Shown here piece after piece: positions 7,959 to 17,087 of a stretch of 64,000 bases of DNA. The stretch spans positions 2,486,001 to 2,550,000 of the forward strand of contig NC_008700.1 of assembly GCF_000015245.1 (NCBI RefSeq). The letters are read 5' to 3'. Under the pieces are notes generated by a model. That model made no database searches. It worked only from the letters and a program-made list of their open reading frames with translations, and was not told the origin of the DNA. Source of the stretch: Shewanella amazonensis SB2B (GTDB lineage: Bacteria > Pseudomonadota > Gammaproteobacteria > Enterobacterales > Shewanellaceae). The position numbers and the translations under genes are program-made. Positions within the stretch are counted from its first letter, which is position 1. Every line of letters starts with the position of its first letter.

Positions 7959-10184
7959 TCAGTGGCTCATCAGGCCGTTCAGGGTCGCGCTTGGGCGCAT
8001 TACTGCACTTGCCTTGGCAAAATCAGGACGATAGTAACCGCCGAGATCCACGCTGTGGCCCTGTACACCAATCAGCTCCGCCAAAATGGTTTCTTCGTTG
8101 GCAGCAAGCTTATCAGCCAACTGACCGAAGTGAGCAGCAAGCTCGGCATCGGCAGTTTGCGCGGCCAGTGCCTGAGCCCAGTACATGGCCAGGTAGAAGT
8201 GGCTGCCACGGTTGTCGATTTGACCTACACGACGGGCTGGTGACTTGTTTTCGTCCAGGAACTTACCGATAGCAGTATCCAGGGTATCGGCCAGCACCTG
8301 CGCCTTGGCAACACCGGCGGTTTGGGCCAGGTGTTCGAAAGATGCAGCCAGTGCCAGGAACTCACCCAGTGAATCCCAACGCAGGTAGTTTTCGCTCTGA
8401 ACCTGCTCAACGTGCTTGGGCGCGCTGCCACCGGCACCGGTTTCAAACAGACCGCCGCCATTCATCAAAGGCACGATCGACAGCATCTTGGCGCTGGTAC
8501 CGAGTTCAAGGATGGGGAACAGGTCAGTCAGGTAGTCACGCAGTACGTTACCGGTAACTGAGATGGTGTCTTTGCCATCTTTCATGCGCGCCAGCGAGAA
8601 CTGGGTTGCTTCAACCGGAGACATGATGTGAATTTCCAGACCTGAGGTGTCGTGCTGTGGCAGGTAGGCTTCCACCTTCTTGATCAGCTCAGCATCGTGG
8701 GCACGGTTTTTATCAAGCCAGAACACCGCTGGAGTCTCAGACAAGCGGGCGCGACGAACGGCGAGCTTCACCCAATCCTGGATTGGCGCGTCTTTCACCT
8801 GACACATACGGAAGATGTCACCGGCTTCAACAGTGTGGCTCATCAGCACAGAACCCGCCGCGTTAACCACAGTCACCACGCCGTCTTCGGCGATTTCAAA
8901 GGTTTTGTCGTGGCTGCCGTACTCTTCGGCTTTCTGCGCCATCAGGCCCACGTTAGGGATGGTACCCATGGTGCGGGGATCGAAGGCGCCGTGCGCTTTA
9001 CAGAAGTTGATGGTGGCATCGTACACACCGGCATAGCAGCGATCCGGGATCATAAACTTGGTGTCTTTAAGCTGGCCGTCCGGGCCCCACATCTGGCCTG
9101 AAGAGCGGATAGCCGCAGGCATGGAGGCATCGATGATGATGTCACTTGGTACGTGCAGGTTGGTGATGCCCTTGTCAGAGTTCACCATGGCCATGGCAGG
9201 ACGCTCGGCGTACACGGCCTGGATATCGGCTTCGATGGCGGCGCGCTCGGCTTCCGGCAGAGACTGGATTTTGGCAACCACGTCACCAAAACCGTTGTTT
9301 ACATCCACACCCAGACGTTCGAAGGTTTCGGCATGCTTGGCGAACAGTGGCTTGAAAAACACTTTAACAGCGTGACCAAACATGATGGGGTCAGACACCT
9401 TCATCATGGTGGCTTTCAGGTGCAGCGACAGCAGCACATCTTCTGCCTTGGCGGCTTCGATTTCGCGCTCAAAGAAGGCAACCAGGGCATTTTTGCTCAT
9501 CACAGCTGAGTCGATGATTTCACCGGCTTGCAGCTTAAGACCTGATTTCAGAACGGTTTCCACACCGGCTTTGCTGGTGTGCACTATGCTGACGCTATCG
9601 GCATCGGCCAATGTCACAGACTGCTCAGAGCCGTAAAAATCACCGGCTTCCATATGAGATACGTGAGACTTGGAGTCGCTTGCCCACTTGCCCATGGAGT
9701 GTGGGTTCTTGCGGGCATAGTTTTTCACTGACAGCGGCGCACGGCGGTCGGAGTTACCTTCACGCAGTACAGGGTTTACTGCACTGCCTTTAATCTTGTC
9801 GTAACGGGCCTTGATAGACTTCTCTTCATCAGTCTTTGGCTCTTCAGGATAGTTAGGGATGTCATAACCCTGAGCCTGCAGCTCTTTAATACAGGCTTTG
9901 AGCTGTGGGATAGAAGCAGAGATGTTTGGCAGCTTGATGATGTTGGCTTCTGGCTTGGTGGCCAGTTCGCCCAGTTCAGCCAGGTGATCGCCAATGCGCT
10001 GGGCATCGGTCAGCTTCTCAGGAAAAGTAGCAATAACGCGACCGGACAGAGAGATGTCGCGGGTTTCGATCTTCACGCCGGCTGGCTCGGCAAATGTCTG
10101 AAGGATAGGCAGCAGGGACAGGGTAGCGAGTGCTGGCGCCTCATCGGTTTCAGTGTAAATAATCGTTGGGGAATTATCTTTCAT
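7959..10184 (-). CDS. icd: NADP-dependent isocitrate dehydrogenase, monomeric type
   Basis: Oxidative decarboxylation of isocitrate to 2-oxoglutarate in the TCA cycle. 741 residues, the normal size of the monomeric class (about 740), which has no close sequence likeness to dimeric E. coli Icd. Diagnostic runs: TDEAPALATLSLLPI near the start, NSDRRAPLSVKNYARKNPH, MKVSDPIMFGHAVKVFFKPL, VNNGFGDVV, SAKMLSIVPLMNGGGLFETG and DLGGYYRPD. ATG start with GTAGGAAG 4-11 bases upstream. The 269 bases up to divergent rluE hold its promoter and an inverted repeat listed separately. Confidence 0.97.
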   Translation of the reverse strand: MKDNSPTIIYTETDEAPALATLSLLPILQTFAEPAGVKIETRDISLSGRVIATFPEKLTDAQRIGDHLAELGELATKPEANIIKLPNISASIPQLKACIKELQAQGYDIPNYPEEPKTDEEKSIKARYDKIKGSAVNPVLREGNSDRRAPLSVKNYARKNPHSMGKWASDSKSHVSHMEAGDFYGSEQSVTLADADSVSIVHTSKAGVETVLKSGLKLQAGEIIDSAVMSKNALVAFFEREIEAAKAEDVLLSLHLKATMMKVSDPIMFGHAVKVFFKPLFAKHAETFERLGVDVNNGFGDVVAKIQSLPEAERAAIEADIQAVYAERPAMAMVNSDKGITNLHVPSDIIIDASMPAAIRSSGQMWGPDGQLKDTKFMIPDRCYAGVYDATINFCKAHGAFDPRTMGTIPNVGLMAQKAEEYGSHDKTFEIAEDGVVTVVNAAGSVLMSHTVEAGDIFRMCQVKDAPIQDWVKLAVRRARLSETPAVFWLDKNRAHDAELIKKVEAYLPQHDTSGLEIHIMSPVEATQFSLARMKDGKDTISVTGNVLRDYLTDLFPILELGTSAKMLSIVPLMNGGGLFETGAGGSAPKHVEQVQSENYLRWDSLGEFLALAASFEHLAQTAGVAKAQVLADTLDTAIGKFLDENKSPARRVGQIDNRGSHFYLAMYWAQALAAQTADAELAAHFGQLADKLAANEETILAELIGVQGHSVDLGGYYRPDFAKASAVMRPSATLNGLMSH

Positions 10185-10273
10185 TTTGCTTCCTACGTGA
10201 TTGTATAATTTAAAGATTTATAGTTTTTATTCGATATTCACGATGAGCAGTATACGCACCTGACTTCACCGCA

Positions 10274-10301
10274 CGGTAACCGGTCGTCCAGTGGTTACCG
10301 G
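10274..10301. promoter_or_regulatory. Inverted/direct GGTNACCGG repeats in icd-rluE intergenic region
   Basis: CGGTAACC at 10274-10281 faces GGTTACCG at 10293-10300, an exact 8-bp inverted repeat. Read as direct repeats, GGTAACCGG and GGTTACCGG start 18 bases apart. A third GGTTACC occurs at 10398-10404 near rluE. This looks like a paired regulator site, but I cannot name the regulator. Confidence 0.35.
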
Positions 10302-10453
10302 AAAGCTGGGCTGCCGATATGGGCATTGATCACATTTTGATGGCCGACATCATAGAGCATTCGGCCCAATATTCAAATTCCACTTAGGGCGAACAGGGGT
10401 TACCCTATAGCTAGGTACTGTACAGTTAGAGCTACAAAGGAAATCCACACGCC

Positions 10454-11263
10454 GTGTCGTCCCCTTCCCGCGCCAATCACCCGTCGGCCAAACGCCCTGC
10501 CCGAAGCCCATCAACTCGGAAACCACAGGGCGAGAAAAAAGGCTTTGCAACCAAAATTAGCCAGCAGACAGATGCAAAAAACCGTAAATCATTCAATGAC
10601 AAAGGACCGGGAACTGACAAACGGATGTCAGAGAAAATCGCAGAACGGCCAAGCGCCAAGGCTGCGCCGCGCAAGCCCGCGGTTACCCAGCTGGTGCTGT
10701 TCAACAAGCCCTTCGATGTGTTGTGCCAGTTCACCGATGAAGCCGGCAGGCAAACCCTGAAGGACTTTATTCCTTTGCCCGGCGTCTACGCCGCAGGCCG
10801 GCTCGACAGAGACAGTGAAGGCCTGTTGCTGCTCACCAACGATGGCCAGCTGCAATCCCGTCTTACCGAGCCGAAAAAGCAGACCTATAAAACCTATTGG
10901 GTGCAGGTCGAAGGCATTCCCGACGAATCGGCGCTGGATAAACTGCGTGAGGGTGTTGAGCTTAAAGATGGCCCTACTCTGCCTGCCAGGGTACGCCGCA
11001 TCGATGCGCCTCAAATTTGGCCGCGCAATCCGCCGGTGCGGGAGCGAAAAAGCATTCCGGACTGTTGGCTCGAAATTCAGATTTGCGAAGGTCGCAACCG
11101 CCAGGTTCGGCGCATGACGGCCCACATTGGCTATCCCACGTTAAGGCTGGTGCGCGCCGCCATAGGTGAGATAAGACTTGGACATCTTGGCAGCGGCGAG
11201 TACCGGAAGCTTAACCGGGACGAGATAAGTAGCCTGAGCACCACCCTTGGCATAAAGCGCTAG
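10454..11263 (+). CDS. rluE: 23S rRNA pseudouridine synthase RluE
   Basis: Isomerises a single uridine in 23S rRNA (U2457 in E. coli). 269 residues: a basic, probably disordered N-terminal extension of about 75 residues rich in S, R, K and P, then the RsuA/RluB/E/F catalytic domain. The catalytic aspartate sits in AAGRLDRDSEGLLLLTNDG; YKTYWVQVEG and EGRNRQVRRMTAHIGYPTLRLVR are further family blocks. There is no N-terminal S4 domain, as expected for RluE. GTG start with AAAGGA about 12 bases ahead; an internal ATG (about codon 58) is possible but would trim only the extension. nudJ follows after 21 bases. Confidence 0.9.
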   Translation: MSSPSRANHPSAKRPARSPSTRKPQGEKKGFATKISQQTDAKNRKSFNDKGPGTDKRMSEKIAERPSAKAAPRKPAVTQLVLFNKPFDVLCQFTDEAGRQTLKDFIPLPGVYAAGRLDRDSEGLLLLTNDGQLQSRLTEPKKQTYKTYWVQVEGIPDESALDKLREGVELKDGPTLPARVRRIDAPQIWPRNPPVRERKSIPDCWLEIQICEGRNRQVRRMTAHIGYPTLRLVRAAIGEIRLGHLGSGEYRKLNRDEISSLSTTLGIKR

Positions 11264-11284
11264 CTTAATAATTAAGGAAGCCCG

Positions 11285-11758
11285 ATGGAGCGCTACAAAC
11301 CCAATGTGACCGTTGCCTGTATTGTTCATTGTCAGGGCAAATTCCTGATGGTGGAAGAAATCATCGACGGCAAGTCCGTTTTTAACCAACCGGCAGGTCA
11401 CCTTGAAGCGGCGGAGTCGCTGATTGATGCCTGCAAGCGGGAACTGTGGGAAGAGACAGGTATCAGCGCCGAACCGAGTCGCCTCCTGGGCATTTATCAG
11501 TTCAGTGCCAGTGCCGAGCTTGCGTTTTTACGCTTCACCTTTGTGTGTGAACTGGATGAACCAATACACAGCGAGCCACAGGATCAAGCAATCCATGCCC
11601 TGCACTGGCTTACTCATGCAGAGATTAACGACAGCAGCCGCTACCTTCGAAGCCCGCTTGTCAGCCGCTGTATCGACGACTATCTGGCTGGCAAAGGTGC
11701 AGAACTCAGCATCCTAGACAGCGAACTTCTTTCCATAGCCGCTAGTACCAATCCATGA
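11285..11758 (+). CDS. nudJ: Nudix hydrolase NudJ (phosphatase)
   Basis: 157 residues. The full Nudix box GX5EX7REUXEEXGU is present (GHLEAAESLIDACKREL followed by WEETGI). N-terminal PNVTVACIVHCQGKFLMVEE and the C-terminal layout match E. coli NudJ, which hydrolyses nucleoside tri- and diphosphates and the thiamine precursor HMP-PP. Placement between rluE and mnmA is the same as the E. coli order rluE-nudJ-mnmA-hflD-purB. AAGGAAG lies upstream of the ATG. Confidence 0.92.
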   Translation: MERYKPNVTVACIVHCQGKFLMVEEIIDGKSVFNQPAGHLEAAESLIDACKRELWEETGISAEPSRLLGIYQFSASAELAFLRFTFVCELDEPIHSEPQDQAIHALHWLTHAEINDSSRYLRSPLVSRCIDDYLAGKGAELSILDSELLSIAASTNP

Positions 11759-11939
11759 TAGAATACGCCCCCGAAAAAACGCCGCAGTTTCAATGCCGAA
11801 CAGATAAACAACAGGCGCTGGATCAAGTATTGATTAGCCATTGTTTTATCTGAGTTTTACCTGCAATTGCTCTGATTTCACTTGCAGTAAATGCGAATGG
11901 CAGCGGTGATTGGTTACTCGAAAGGATCATTTTCAACGT

Positions 11940-13073
11940 ATGACGTCAACTACAGCTTCTCCCGCTGAAATCGCTGCCAACAGCAGCAAAAAAGTCATTG
12001 TCGGCATGTCCGGCGGTGTGGACTCTTCTGTCTCTGCGTACCTTTTGAAACAACAGGGGTATCAGGTTGAAGGCCTGTTCATGAAAAACTGGGAAGAAGA
12101 TGACACCGACGAATACTGCGCCGCCGCTGAAGATCTGAAAGATGCTCAGGCCGTGTGCGATAAGCTCGGCATCAAGCTGCATACAGTGAACTTTGCCGCC
12201 GAGTATTGGGATAACGTGTTTGAGTACTTCCTCGCCGAATACAAGGCCGGCCGTACCCCAAATCCCGACATCATGTGCAACAAGGAAATCAAATTCAAAG
12301 CCTTCCTTGAATTTGCGGATGACATCCTCGATGCCGATTACATCGCCATGGGCCACTACGTGCGCCGCCGCGACACAGACGGTAAAACCGAAATGCTGCG
12401 CGGCATCGATGGCAATAAAGATCAAAGCTACTTCCTGTACACCTTAAGCCACGAGCAGGTTGCCCGCAGCCTGTTCCCTGTTGGCGAACTGGAAAAGCCA
12501 GAAGTACGCCGTATCGCCGAAGAGCAAGGGCTTATCACCCACGATAAGAAAGATTCCACCGGTATCTGCTTTATTGGAGAGCGCAAGTTTAAAGACTTCC
12601 TCGCTACCTACCTGCCCGCCCAACCCGGTAACATCGAAACGCCTGAAGGCGACATCATTGGCCGCCATGAAGGCCTGATGTATCACACCCTCGGCCAGCG
12701 TAAAGGCTTAGGGATTGGCGGCATGAAAAATTCAAACGACGATCCCTGGTATGTGGTTGACAAAGACATGGCCCGTAACGTGTTGGTGGTGGCACAGGGC
12801 CACGAGCATCCACGGTTGATGTCAAAGGGCATGCGCGTTAACCAGCTGCACTGGGTTGACCGTACTGGCCCGGCAGATGGCGCAACCATCAGCGTGAAAA
12901 CCCGTTATCGCCAGCAGGACATCCCCTGCACCGTGAAGATTATCGATGAGCAAACCATCGAAGTGCTGTTTGATGAGCCGGTGGCCGCCGTCACCCCCGG
13001 TCAGTCAGCGGTGTTTTACGATGGCGAAGTCTGCCTCGGCGGCGGCATTATCGACACCCTGATAAAGGACTGA
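11940..13073 (+). CDS. mnmA: tRNA-specific 2-thiouridylase MnmA
   Basis: Thiolates U34 of tRNA-Lys, -Glu and -Gln, using sulfur from the Tus relay and ATP. 377 residues. The N-terminal PP-loop GMSGGVDSS (about 22-30) binds ATP. The first catalytic cysteine is in MCNKEIKF and the second in STGICFIGERKFKDFL; GQRKGLGIGG is also conserved. The start is ATG 11940, after AAAGGAT; a TTG 30 bases upstream is less likely. It is notable that eight tRNA-Lys(UUU) genes, substrates of this enzyme, lie later in the window. hflD starts 3 bases after its stop. Confidence 0.97.
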   Translation: MTSTTASPAEIAANSSKKVIVGMSGGVDSSVSAYLLKQQGYQVEGLFMKNWEEDDTDEYCAAAEDLKDAQAVCDKLGIKLHTVNFAAEYWDNVFEYFLAEYKAGRTPNPDIMCNKEIKFKAFLEFADDILDADYIAMGHYVRRRDTDGKTEMLRGIDGNKDQSYFLYTLSHEQVARSLFPVGELEKPEVRRIAEEQGLITHDKKDSTGICFIGERKFKDFLATYLPAQPGNIETPEGDIIGRHEGLMYHTLGQRKGLGIGGMKNSNDDPWYVVDKDMARNVLVVAQGHEHPRLMSKGMRVNQLHWVDRTGPADGATISVKTRYRQQDIPCTVKIIDEQTIEVLFDEPVAAVTPGQSAVFYDGEVCLGGGIIDTLIKD

Positions 13074-13076
13074 GCC

Positions 13077-13691
13077 ATGAGCCAAATGCAAGCGCGCACC
13101 ATGGCCTTCGCTGGTATCTTGCAGGCCCTCGCCCAGGTGCAATACATCGCCCGCCACGGTGACAGCGACACAGATGCCATGGCCGCCAGTTTCAATACCA
13201 TTATGGTGACCAATCCAGAACAGCCAGAAGACGTCTACGCCGACAAAGATCAGCTCAGAGTCGGCTACAAATGGATTTTGAATCAGCTCGGTGACGGCGA
13301 AAGTAAAGACGTGGAGATGACCCGCTATCTGGTGGGGCTTTTGGCGCTCGAGCGCAAACTGTCCCGCAGTAATGCCGCCCTTGGCATGCTGTCTGAGCGC
13401 ATTAACCAAATTCATCGCCAGCTGAATCACTTTGCCATCACCGACGAGCAAGTGATTGCCAATCTGGCCAGTATCTACAGCGATATCATCAGTAACCTCG
13501 GCCCCAAGCTGCAAATTACCGGCAACCCCAATGTGCTGCAGCGCCCCTTGGTACAGCAAAAGATCCGTGCCCTGCTGCTGGCAGCCATGCGCAGTGCCGT
13601 ACTTTGGCGCCAACTGGGTGGCAAACGCCGCCATCTGGTGTTTGCCCGCAAGGCCATCGTTGATACTGCAAAGAAAAATCTTACCCTATAG
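13077..13691 (+). CDS. hflD: High-frequency lysogenization protein HflD homologue
   Basis: 204 residues, mostly helical, with no transmembrane segment. The family is found between mnmA and purB in most Gammaproteobacteria. In E. coli HflD sits at the inner face of the membrane and binds phage lambda CII; its native role is unclear. Recognisable runs: RTMAFAGILQALAQVQYIAR near the start and RALLLAAMRSAVLWRQLGGKR near the end. It begins 3 bases after mnmA, so translation is probably coupled. Confidence 0.93.
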   Translation: MSQMQARTMAFAGILQALAQVQYIARHGDSDTDAMAASFNTIMVTNPEQPEDVYADKDQLRVGYKWILNQLGDGESKDVEMTRYLVGLLALERKLSRSNAALGMLSERINQIHRQLNHFAITDEQVIANLASIYSDIISNLGPKLQITGNPNVLQRPLVQQKIRALLLAAMRSAVLWRQLGGKRRHLVFARKAIVDTAKKNLTL

Positions 13692-13724
13692 ACAAATAAA
13701 GCCATTCCATTAAGGAGCTTATCA

Positions 13725-15095
13725 ATGGAACTTTCTGCACTGACAGCTATCTCCCCGGTCGACGGCCGCTATGGCAGCAAAGCCGCCGAACTGCGTGGGA
13801 TCTTCAGCGAGTTCGGTCTCACCAAGTATCGTGTTCAGGTCGAAATCAACTGGCTCAAGCTGTTGTCCAGCTGCCCTGAAATCGAAGAAGTTCCGCCATT
13901 CAGTGAAGAGGCCCTGGCCCTGCTCGATGGCATCAAAGACAACTTCAGCGAAGCCGGAGCCCTGCGCGTTAAAGCCATTGAAGCCACTACCAACCACGAC
14001 GTTAAAGCCGTGGAATACTTCATCAAAGAGCAGTTCGGTAACAACGGTGAACTGAAAGCCGTTGATGAATTTGTGCACTTTGCCTGTACCTCTGAAGACA
14101 TCAACAACCTGTCACATGGTCTGATGCTCAAAGAAGCACGTGAACTGGTGCTGGTACCTTACTGCCAGAAGATAATCGATGCCATCAAGGCGCTGGCCAA
14201 GACCTACAAGAGCGTGCCCATGATGTCACGCACCCACGGTCAGCCTGCCTCTCCTACCACACTGGGTAAGGAAATGGCCAACGTGGTGGTGCGCCTTGAG
14301 CGCCAGCTTGCCCACATCAAAGCCGTGGAAATTCTGGGTAAAATCAACGGCGCCGTAGGTAACTACAACGCCCACCTGTCTGCCTACCCGGAAGTTAACT
14401 GGCATGCCCTGTCTCAGCGCTTTGTGACCAGCCTGGGCCTGAACTGGAACCCGTACACCACGCAAATTGAGCCGCACGATTACATCGCCGAGCTGTTTGA
14501 TGCTGTCGCTCGCTTTAACACCATCGTGATTGACTTCGACCGTGACATCTGGGGTTACATCGCCCTGGGTCACTTCAAGCAGAAGACCATCGCCGGTGAA
14601 ATCGGCTCTTCCACCATGCCGCACAAGGTGAACCCAATCGACTTCGAAAACTCCGAAGGCAACCTGGGTATCGCCAATGCGCTGATGCAGCACTTGGCCT
14701 CCAAACTGCCGGTATCCCGCTGGCAGCGTGACCTGACTGACTCTACCGTACTGCGCACCCTCGGCGTGGGGATTGCCCACAGCATCATCGCCTATCAGGC
14801 GACGTTAAAAGGCATCAGCAAGCTGGAAGTAAACGAAGCCAGCTTGGCCGCTGAACTGGACAGCAACTGGGAAGTTCTGGCTGAGCCGGTACAAACCGTG
14901 ATGCGCCGCTACGGCATTGAAAAGCCATACGAGAAGCTCAAAGAGCTGACCCGTGGCAAGCGTATCGATGGCCCACAACTGGCTGCCTTTATCGATGGTC
15001 TTGCGCTGCCAGAGCCGGTGAAGGCCGAGCTGAAGCTGATGACCCCGGCAAGCTACATCGGCCGCGCCGAAGCCTTCGTGGACGAATTGAATTAA
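13725..15095 (+). CDS. purB: Adenylosuccinate lyase
   Basis: Acts twice in purine synthesis: SAICAR to AICAR plus fumarate, and adenylosuccinate to AMP plus fumarate. 456 residues, normal length. The fumarase/lyase-family signature GSSTMPHKVNPIDFENSEG holds the catalytic loop; MMSRTHGQPASPTTLGKE carries the catalytic His. AAGGAG lies 8 bases before the ATG. Last gene of the mnmA-hflD-purB run, closed by a hairpin. Confidence 0.98.
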   Translation: MELSALTAISPVDGRYGSKAAELRGIFSEFGLTKYRVQVEINWLKLLSSCPEIEEVPPFSEEALALLDGIKDNFSEAGALRVKAIEATTNHDVKAVEYFIKEQFGNNGELKAVDEFVHFACTSEDINNLSHGLMLKEARELVLVPYCQKIIDAIKALAKTYKSVPMMSRTHGQPASPTTLGKEMANVVVRLERQLAHIKAVEILGKINGAVGNYNAHLSAYPEVNWHALSQRFVTSLGLNWNPYTTQIEPHDYIAELFDAVARFNTIVIDFDRDIWGYIALGHFKQKTIAGEIGSSTMPHKVNPIDFENSEGNLGIANALMQHLASKLPVSRWQRDLTDSTVLRTLGVGIAHSIIAYQATLKGISKLEVNEASLAAELDSNWEVLAEPVQTVMRRYGIEKPYEKLKELTRGKRIDGPQLAAFIDGLALPEPVKAELKLMTPASYIGRAEAFVDELN

Positions 15096-15110
15096 TCCAC
15101 TTAAATGGAG

Positions 15111-15141
15111 AGGCGGCAAGGGAAACCAAGCCGCCTTTTTT
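15111..15141 (+). terminator. Intrinsic terminator between purB and roxA
   Basis: 7-bp stem AGGCGGC/GCCGCCT with a 12-base loop, then T6. It ends only 6 bases before the roxA start codon. Confidence 0.85.
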
Positions 15142-15147
15142 AACACT

Positions 15148-16266
15148 ATGTATAAGCTCAATCTCGATATTCAGGCGTTCCTCGCCAATGACTGGCAACA
15201 GGCCCCAAAAGTATTCAAAGGCGCTTTCCCTGACTTTGAAGATCCCATTGCTGCAGACGAGCTCGCGGGTCTTGCCTGTGAAGAGGAAGTGTCCAGCCGC
15301 GTGGTTGTCACCAAGGGTAACGACTGGGAAGTCATTTCCGGTCCCTTCGAAGACTACGACCGGTTTGGTGAGACCCATTGGCAGCTGCTTGTGCAAGCCG
15401 TAAACCACTGGTACCCCGAATCCCAGCCCCTGGTGGAAGCCTTCAGATTCTTGCCAGACTGGCGCTTTGATGACCTGATGGTGTCTTTCGCCACCCCGCA
15501 GGGCGGCGTGGGACCTCACATCGACAACTACGATGTGTTTATCATTCAAGGCGAAGGCCAGCGCCGCTGGACCGTGGGCCCCAAGGGCAACTACCAGCGC
15601 CGCGGTGGTGTAACGACCTCACCCCTGATTGAAGACTTTGAGCCCATTATCGATGTCGTGCTGGAAAAAGGTGATGTGCTTTATATCCCGCCCGGCTTCC
15701 CTCATCAAGGTGAAACCCTGACTCTGGCACTCTCTTATTCCATGGGGTATCGCGCGCCCAGCCAGCAGGAGCTTGCAGGACAAATTGCCGATCAGTTGAT
15801 GGATGAAGACAAGGGGCACAAGCGCTTTATCGCCGTGGATGGCGCCGCGAGCCATGGCACTGTGAGCCTGGCAGAGCAGCAAGGCATCATGCAGCTTATC
15901 CGCGACCTTTGTAATGACACCGATAACGTCGTTAAGGTCCTCGGTAAACTCTTAAGTCAGAACCGCTTCGACCTGGATATCCAGGAAGATGAAAGCATCG
16001 ATGCCGACGCCCTGGTTGAGGCTCTGAATGAAGGGGCTGTGCTGATGCGGATTGGTGGCCTTAAGGTGCTCAAAATGGAAGGCGACAGCCAGGCAAGGCT
16101 CTTTGTGGCAGGCGAGAGTGTGATAATTGAAGGCGCTTCGGAAGAAGAGCTGATCGAGGTATCCAACTCAGTCAACGTCAATGCTGAGCTGGCGCAGCTG
16201 CCACACTGGCAGGGCTTCTTTGTTCAGATGCTGCAAAAAGGCTATTTCTATCTCGGCGAAGACTGA
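15148..16266 (+). CDS. roxA: Ribosomal protein uL16 arginine hydroxylase RoxA (YcfD), JmjC/cupin
   Basis: Fe(II)/2-oxoglutarate oxygenase that hydroxylates an arginine of 50S protein L16. 372 residues, matching the YcfD family. The iron-binding facial triad shows as HxD in VGPHIDNYDVF and the distal His in PPGFPHQGETL. A helical dimerisation domain and a C-terminal winged-helix-like domain (MRIGGLKVLKMEG) follow. The ATG aligns with the E. coli start, yet it lies directly behind the T run of the purB terminator and has no Shine-Dalgarno sequence. Expression may depend on read-through from purB. Confidence 0.93.
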   Translation: MYKLNLDIQAFLANDWQQAPKVFKGAFPDFEDPIAADELAGLACEEEVSSRVVVTKGNDWEVISGPFEDYDRFGETHWQLLVQAVNHWYPESQPLVEAFRFLPDWRFDDLMVSFATPQGGVGPHIDNYDVFIIQGEGQRRWTVGPKGNYQRRGGVTTSPLIEDFEPIIDVVLEKGDVLYIPPGFPHQGETLTLALSYSMGYRAPSQQELAGQIADQLMDEDKGHKRFIAVDGAASHGTVSLAEQQGIMQLIRDLCNDTDNVVKVLGKLLSQNRFDLDIQEDESIDADALVEALNEGAVLMRIGGLKVLKMEGDSQARLFVAGESVIIEGASEEELIEVSNSVNVNAELAQLPHWQGFFVQMLQKGYFYLGED

Positions 16267-16327
16267 CTACCTGACGGAACCTTGTCGAGTCTGTGAATAG
16301 TTTCGTTAAGACTCAGCCAAATAATCA

Positions 16328-16352
16328 AAAAGGCACCTAAAGGTGCCTTTCC
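16328..16352 (+). terminator. Bidirectional intrinsic terminator
   Basis: Perfect stem AAAGGCACCT/AGGTGCCTTT with a 2-base loop between the convergent roxA and the gene at 16391-16834. Confidence 0.8.
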
Positions 16353-16390
16353 TGTTTTTGAGGTTGCTGCACTGACAGGCAGTCTAAGAC

Positions 16391-16834
16391 TTAGCCCCAG
16401 AGTTTGTCATCCTGCTGGATTTGATACAGGCTCTGAGCACGGGAAATCAGCATATTAGCAAACTTGGCCTGTGTGGGGTCTTGTACCGCACCGGACTGGA
16501 TCAGATTCTCAGCTTTAAGTTGCCACATCATGGAGAAGTGTTTCAGTGCATCACGGGCGGTTTGTGCTACTTTCACATCGACATAATCGGTTGGCAGGTC
16601 ACCAGACATCACCCAGTAGGTTTGTTTGGCAGGCTTTTGTGCTTCCATCTTCCACACCGCAACGTAAGGCACCAAATAGCGGCTTTCATCGATCAGTACT
16701 TTACCGGGTAAAATGCCCTTCTCAGCCAGAAAACGGTTGGCTTTTTGGAACTGGGTACGCACCCACTCCTGGCGCAGCGCTTCGGGATCCTGTGCTGCTG
16801 TTTCAACCTGGGGTTCTTGGGTTTGCTCAGTCAT
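16391..16834 (-). CDS. Conserved hypothetical protein (DUF4826-like)
   Basis: 147 residues, acidic N-terminus, no signal peptide or membrane helix. The central part (GILPGKVLIDESRYLVPYVAVWKMEA, YWVMSGDLPTDYVDVKVAQTARDALKHFSMMWQLKAENL) is the kind seen in a small cytosolic family of marine Gammaproteobacteria that I recall as DUF4826; I am not certain of the number. No catalytic motif is evident. Its gene is divergent from ldh, with about 250 bases between. Confidence 0.8.
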   Translation of the reverse strand: MTEQTQEPQVETAAQDPEALRQEWVRTQFQKANRFLAEKGILPGKVLIDESRYLVPYVAVWKMEAQKPAKQTYWVMSGDLPTDYVDVKVAQTARDALKHFSMMWQLKAENLIQSGAVQDPTQAKFANMLISRAQSLYQIQQDDKLWG

Positions 16835-16922
16835 ACTTCTTTCCTATCTTATTGTTATACCGCACAATCTAACACTGAGAATGAGCGTATCAATCCGCAC
16901 TGGATGCCGGGAGACTGCCATA

Positions 16923-16942
16923 ACTTTACGTTGACGTAAAGT
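16923..16942. promoter_or_regulatory. Putative LiuR operator upstream of ldh
   Basis: A perfect inverted repeat of 9-bp arms, ACTTTACGT and ACGTAAAGT, around a 2-base centre. From memory it resembles the TTTACGT/ACGTAAA-type motif predicted for LiuR, the MerR-family regulator of branched-chain amino acid catabolism in Shewanella and relatives. Leucine dehydrogenase, the next gene, is a fitting target. The liuR gene itself is not in this window. Confidence 0.6.
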
Positions 16943-17037
16943 GGAAAGCAAAATTGCCACAGTGATCACAAATAATCCACTGGCGGGCTTTGTTGAGAGT
17001 ATCCCTAAATGCTATGGTTCGGCAATAAATATAACGA

Positions 17038-17066
17038 CCGCAGGTAGCCGCCTGCGGCTTTTTATT
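17038..17066 (+). terminator. Intrinsic terminator-like hairpin in the ldh leader
   Basis: Stem CCGCAGG/CCTGCGG with a 6-base loop, then CTTTTTATT. It lies between the putative operator and the ldh start codon, so it would attenuate ldh unless bypassed, or mark the end of a short leader RNA. Confidence 0.65.
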
Positions 17067-17087
17067 AGCAATGCGGAGATCTGCAAC

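Noticed and set aside
16941..17087. Longer N-terminus for leucine dehydrogenase
   Set aside because: The extension covers the operator palindrome and a terminator hairpin and is not found in the family; GTG 17088 has GGAG at proper spacing.
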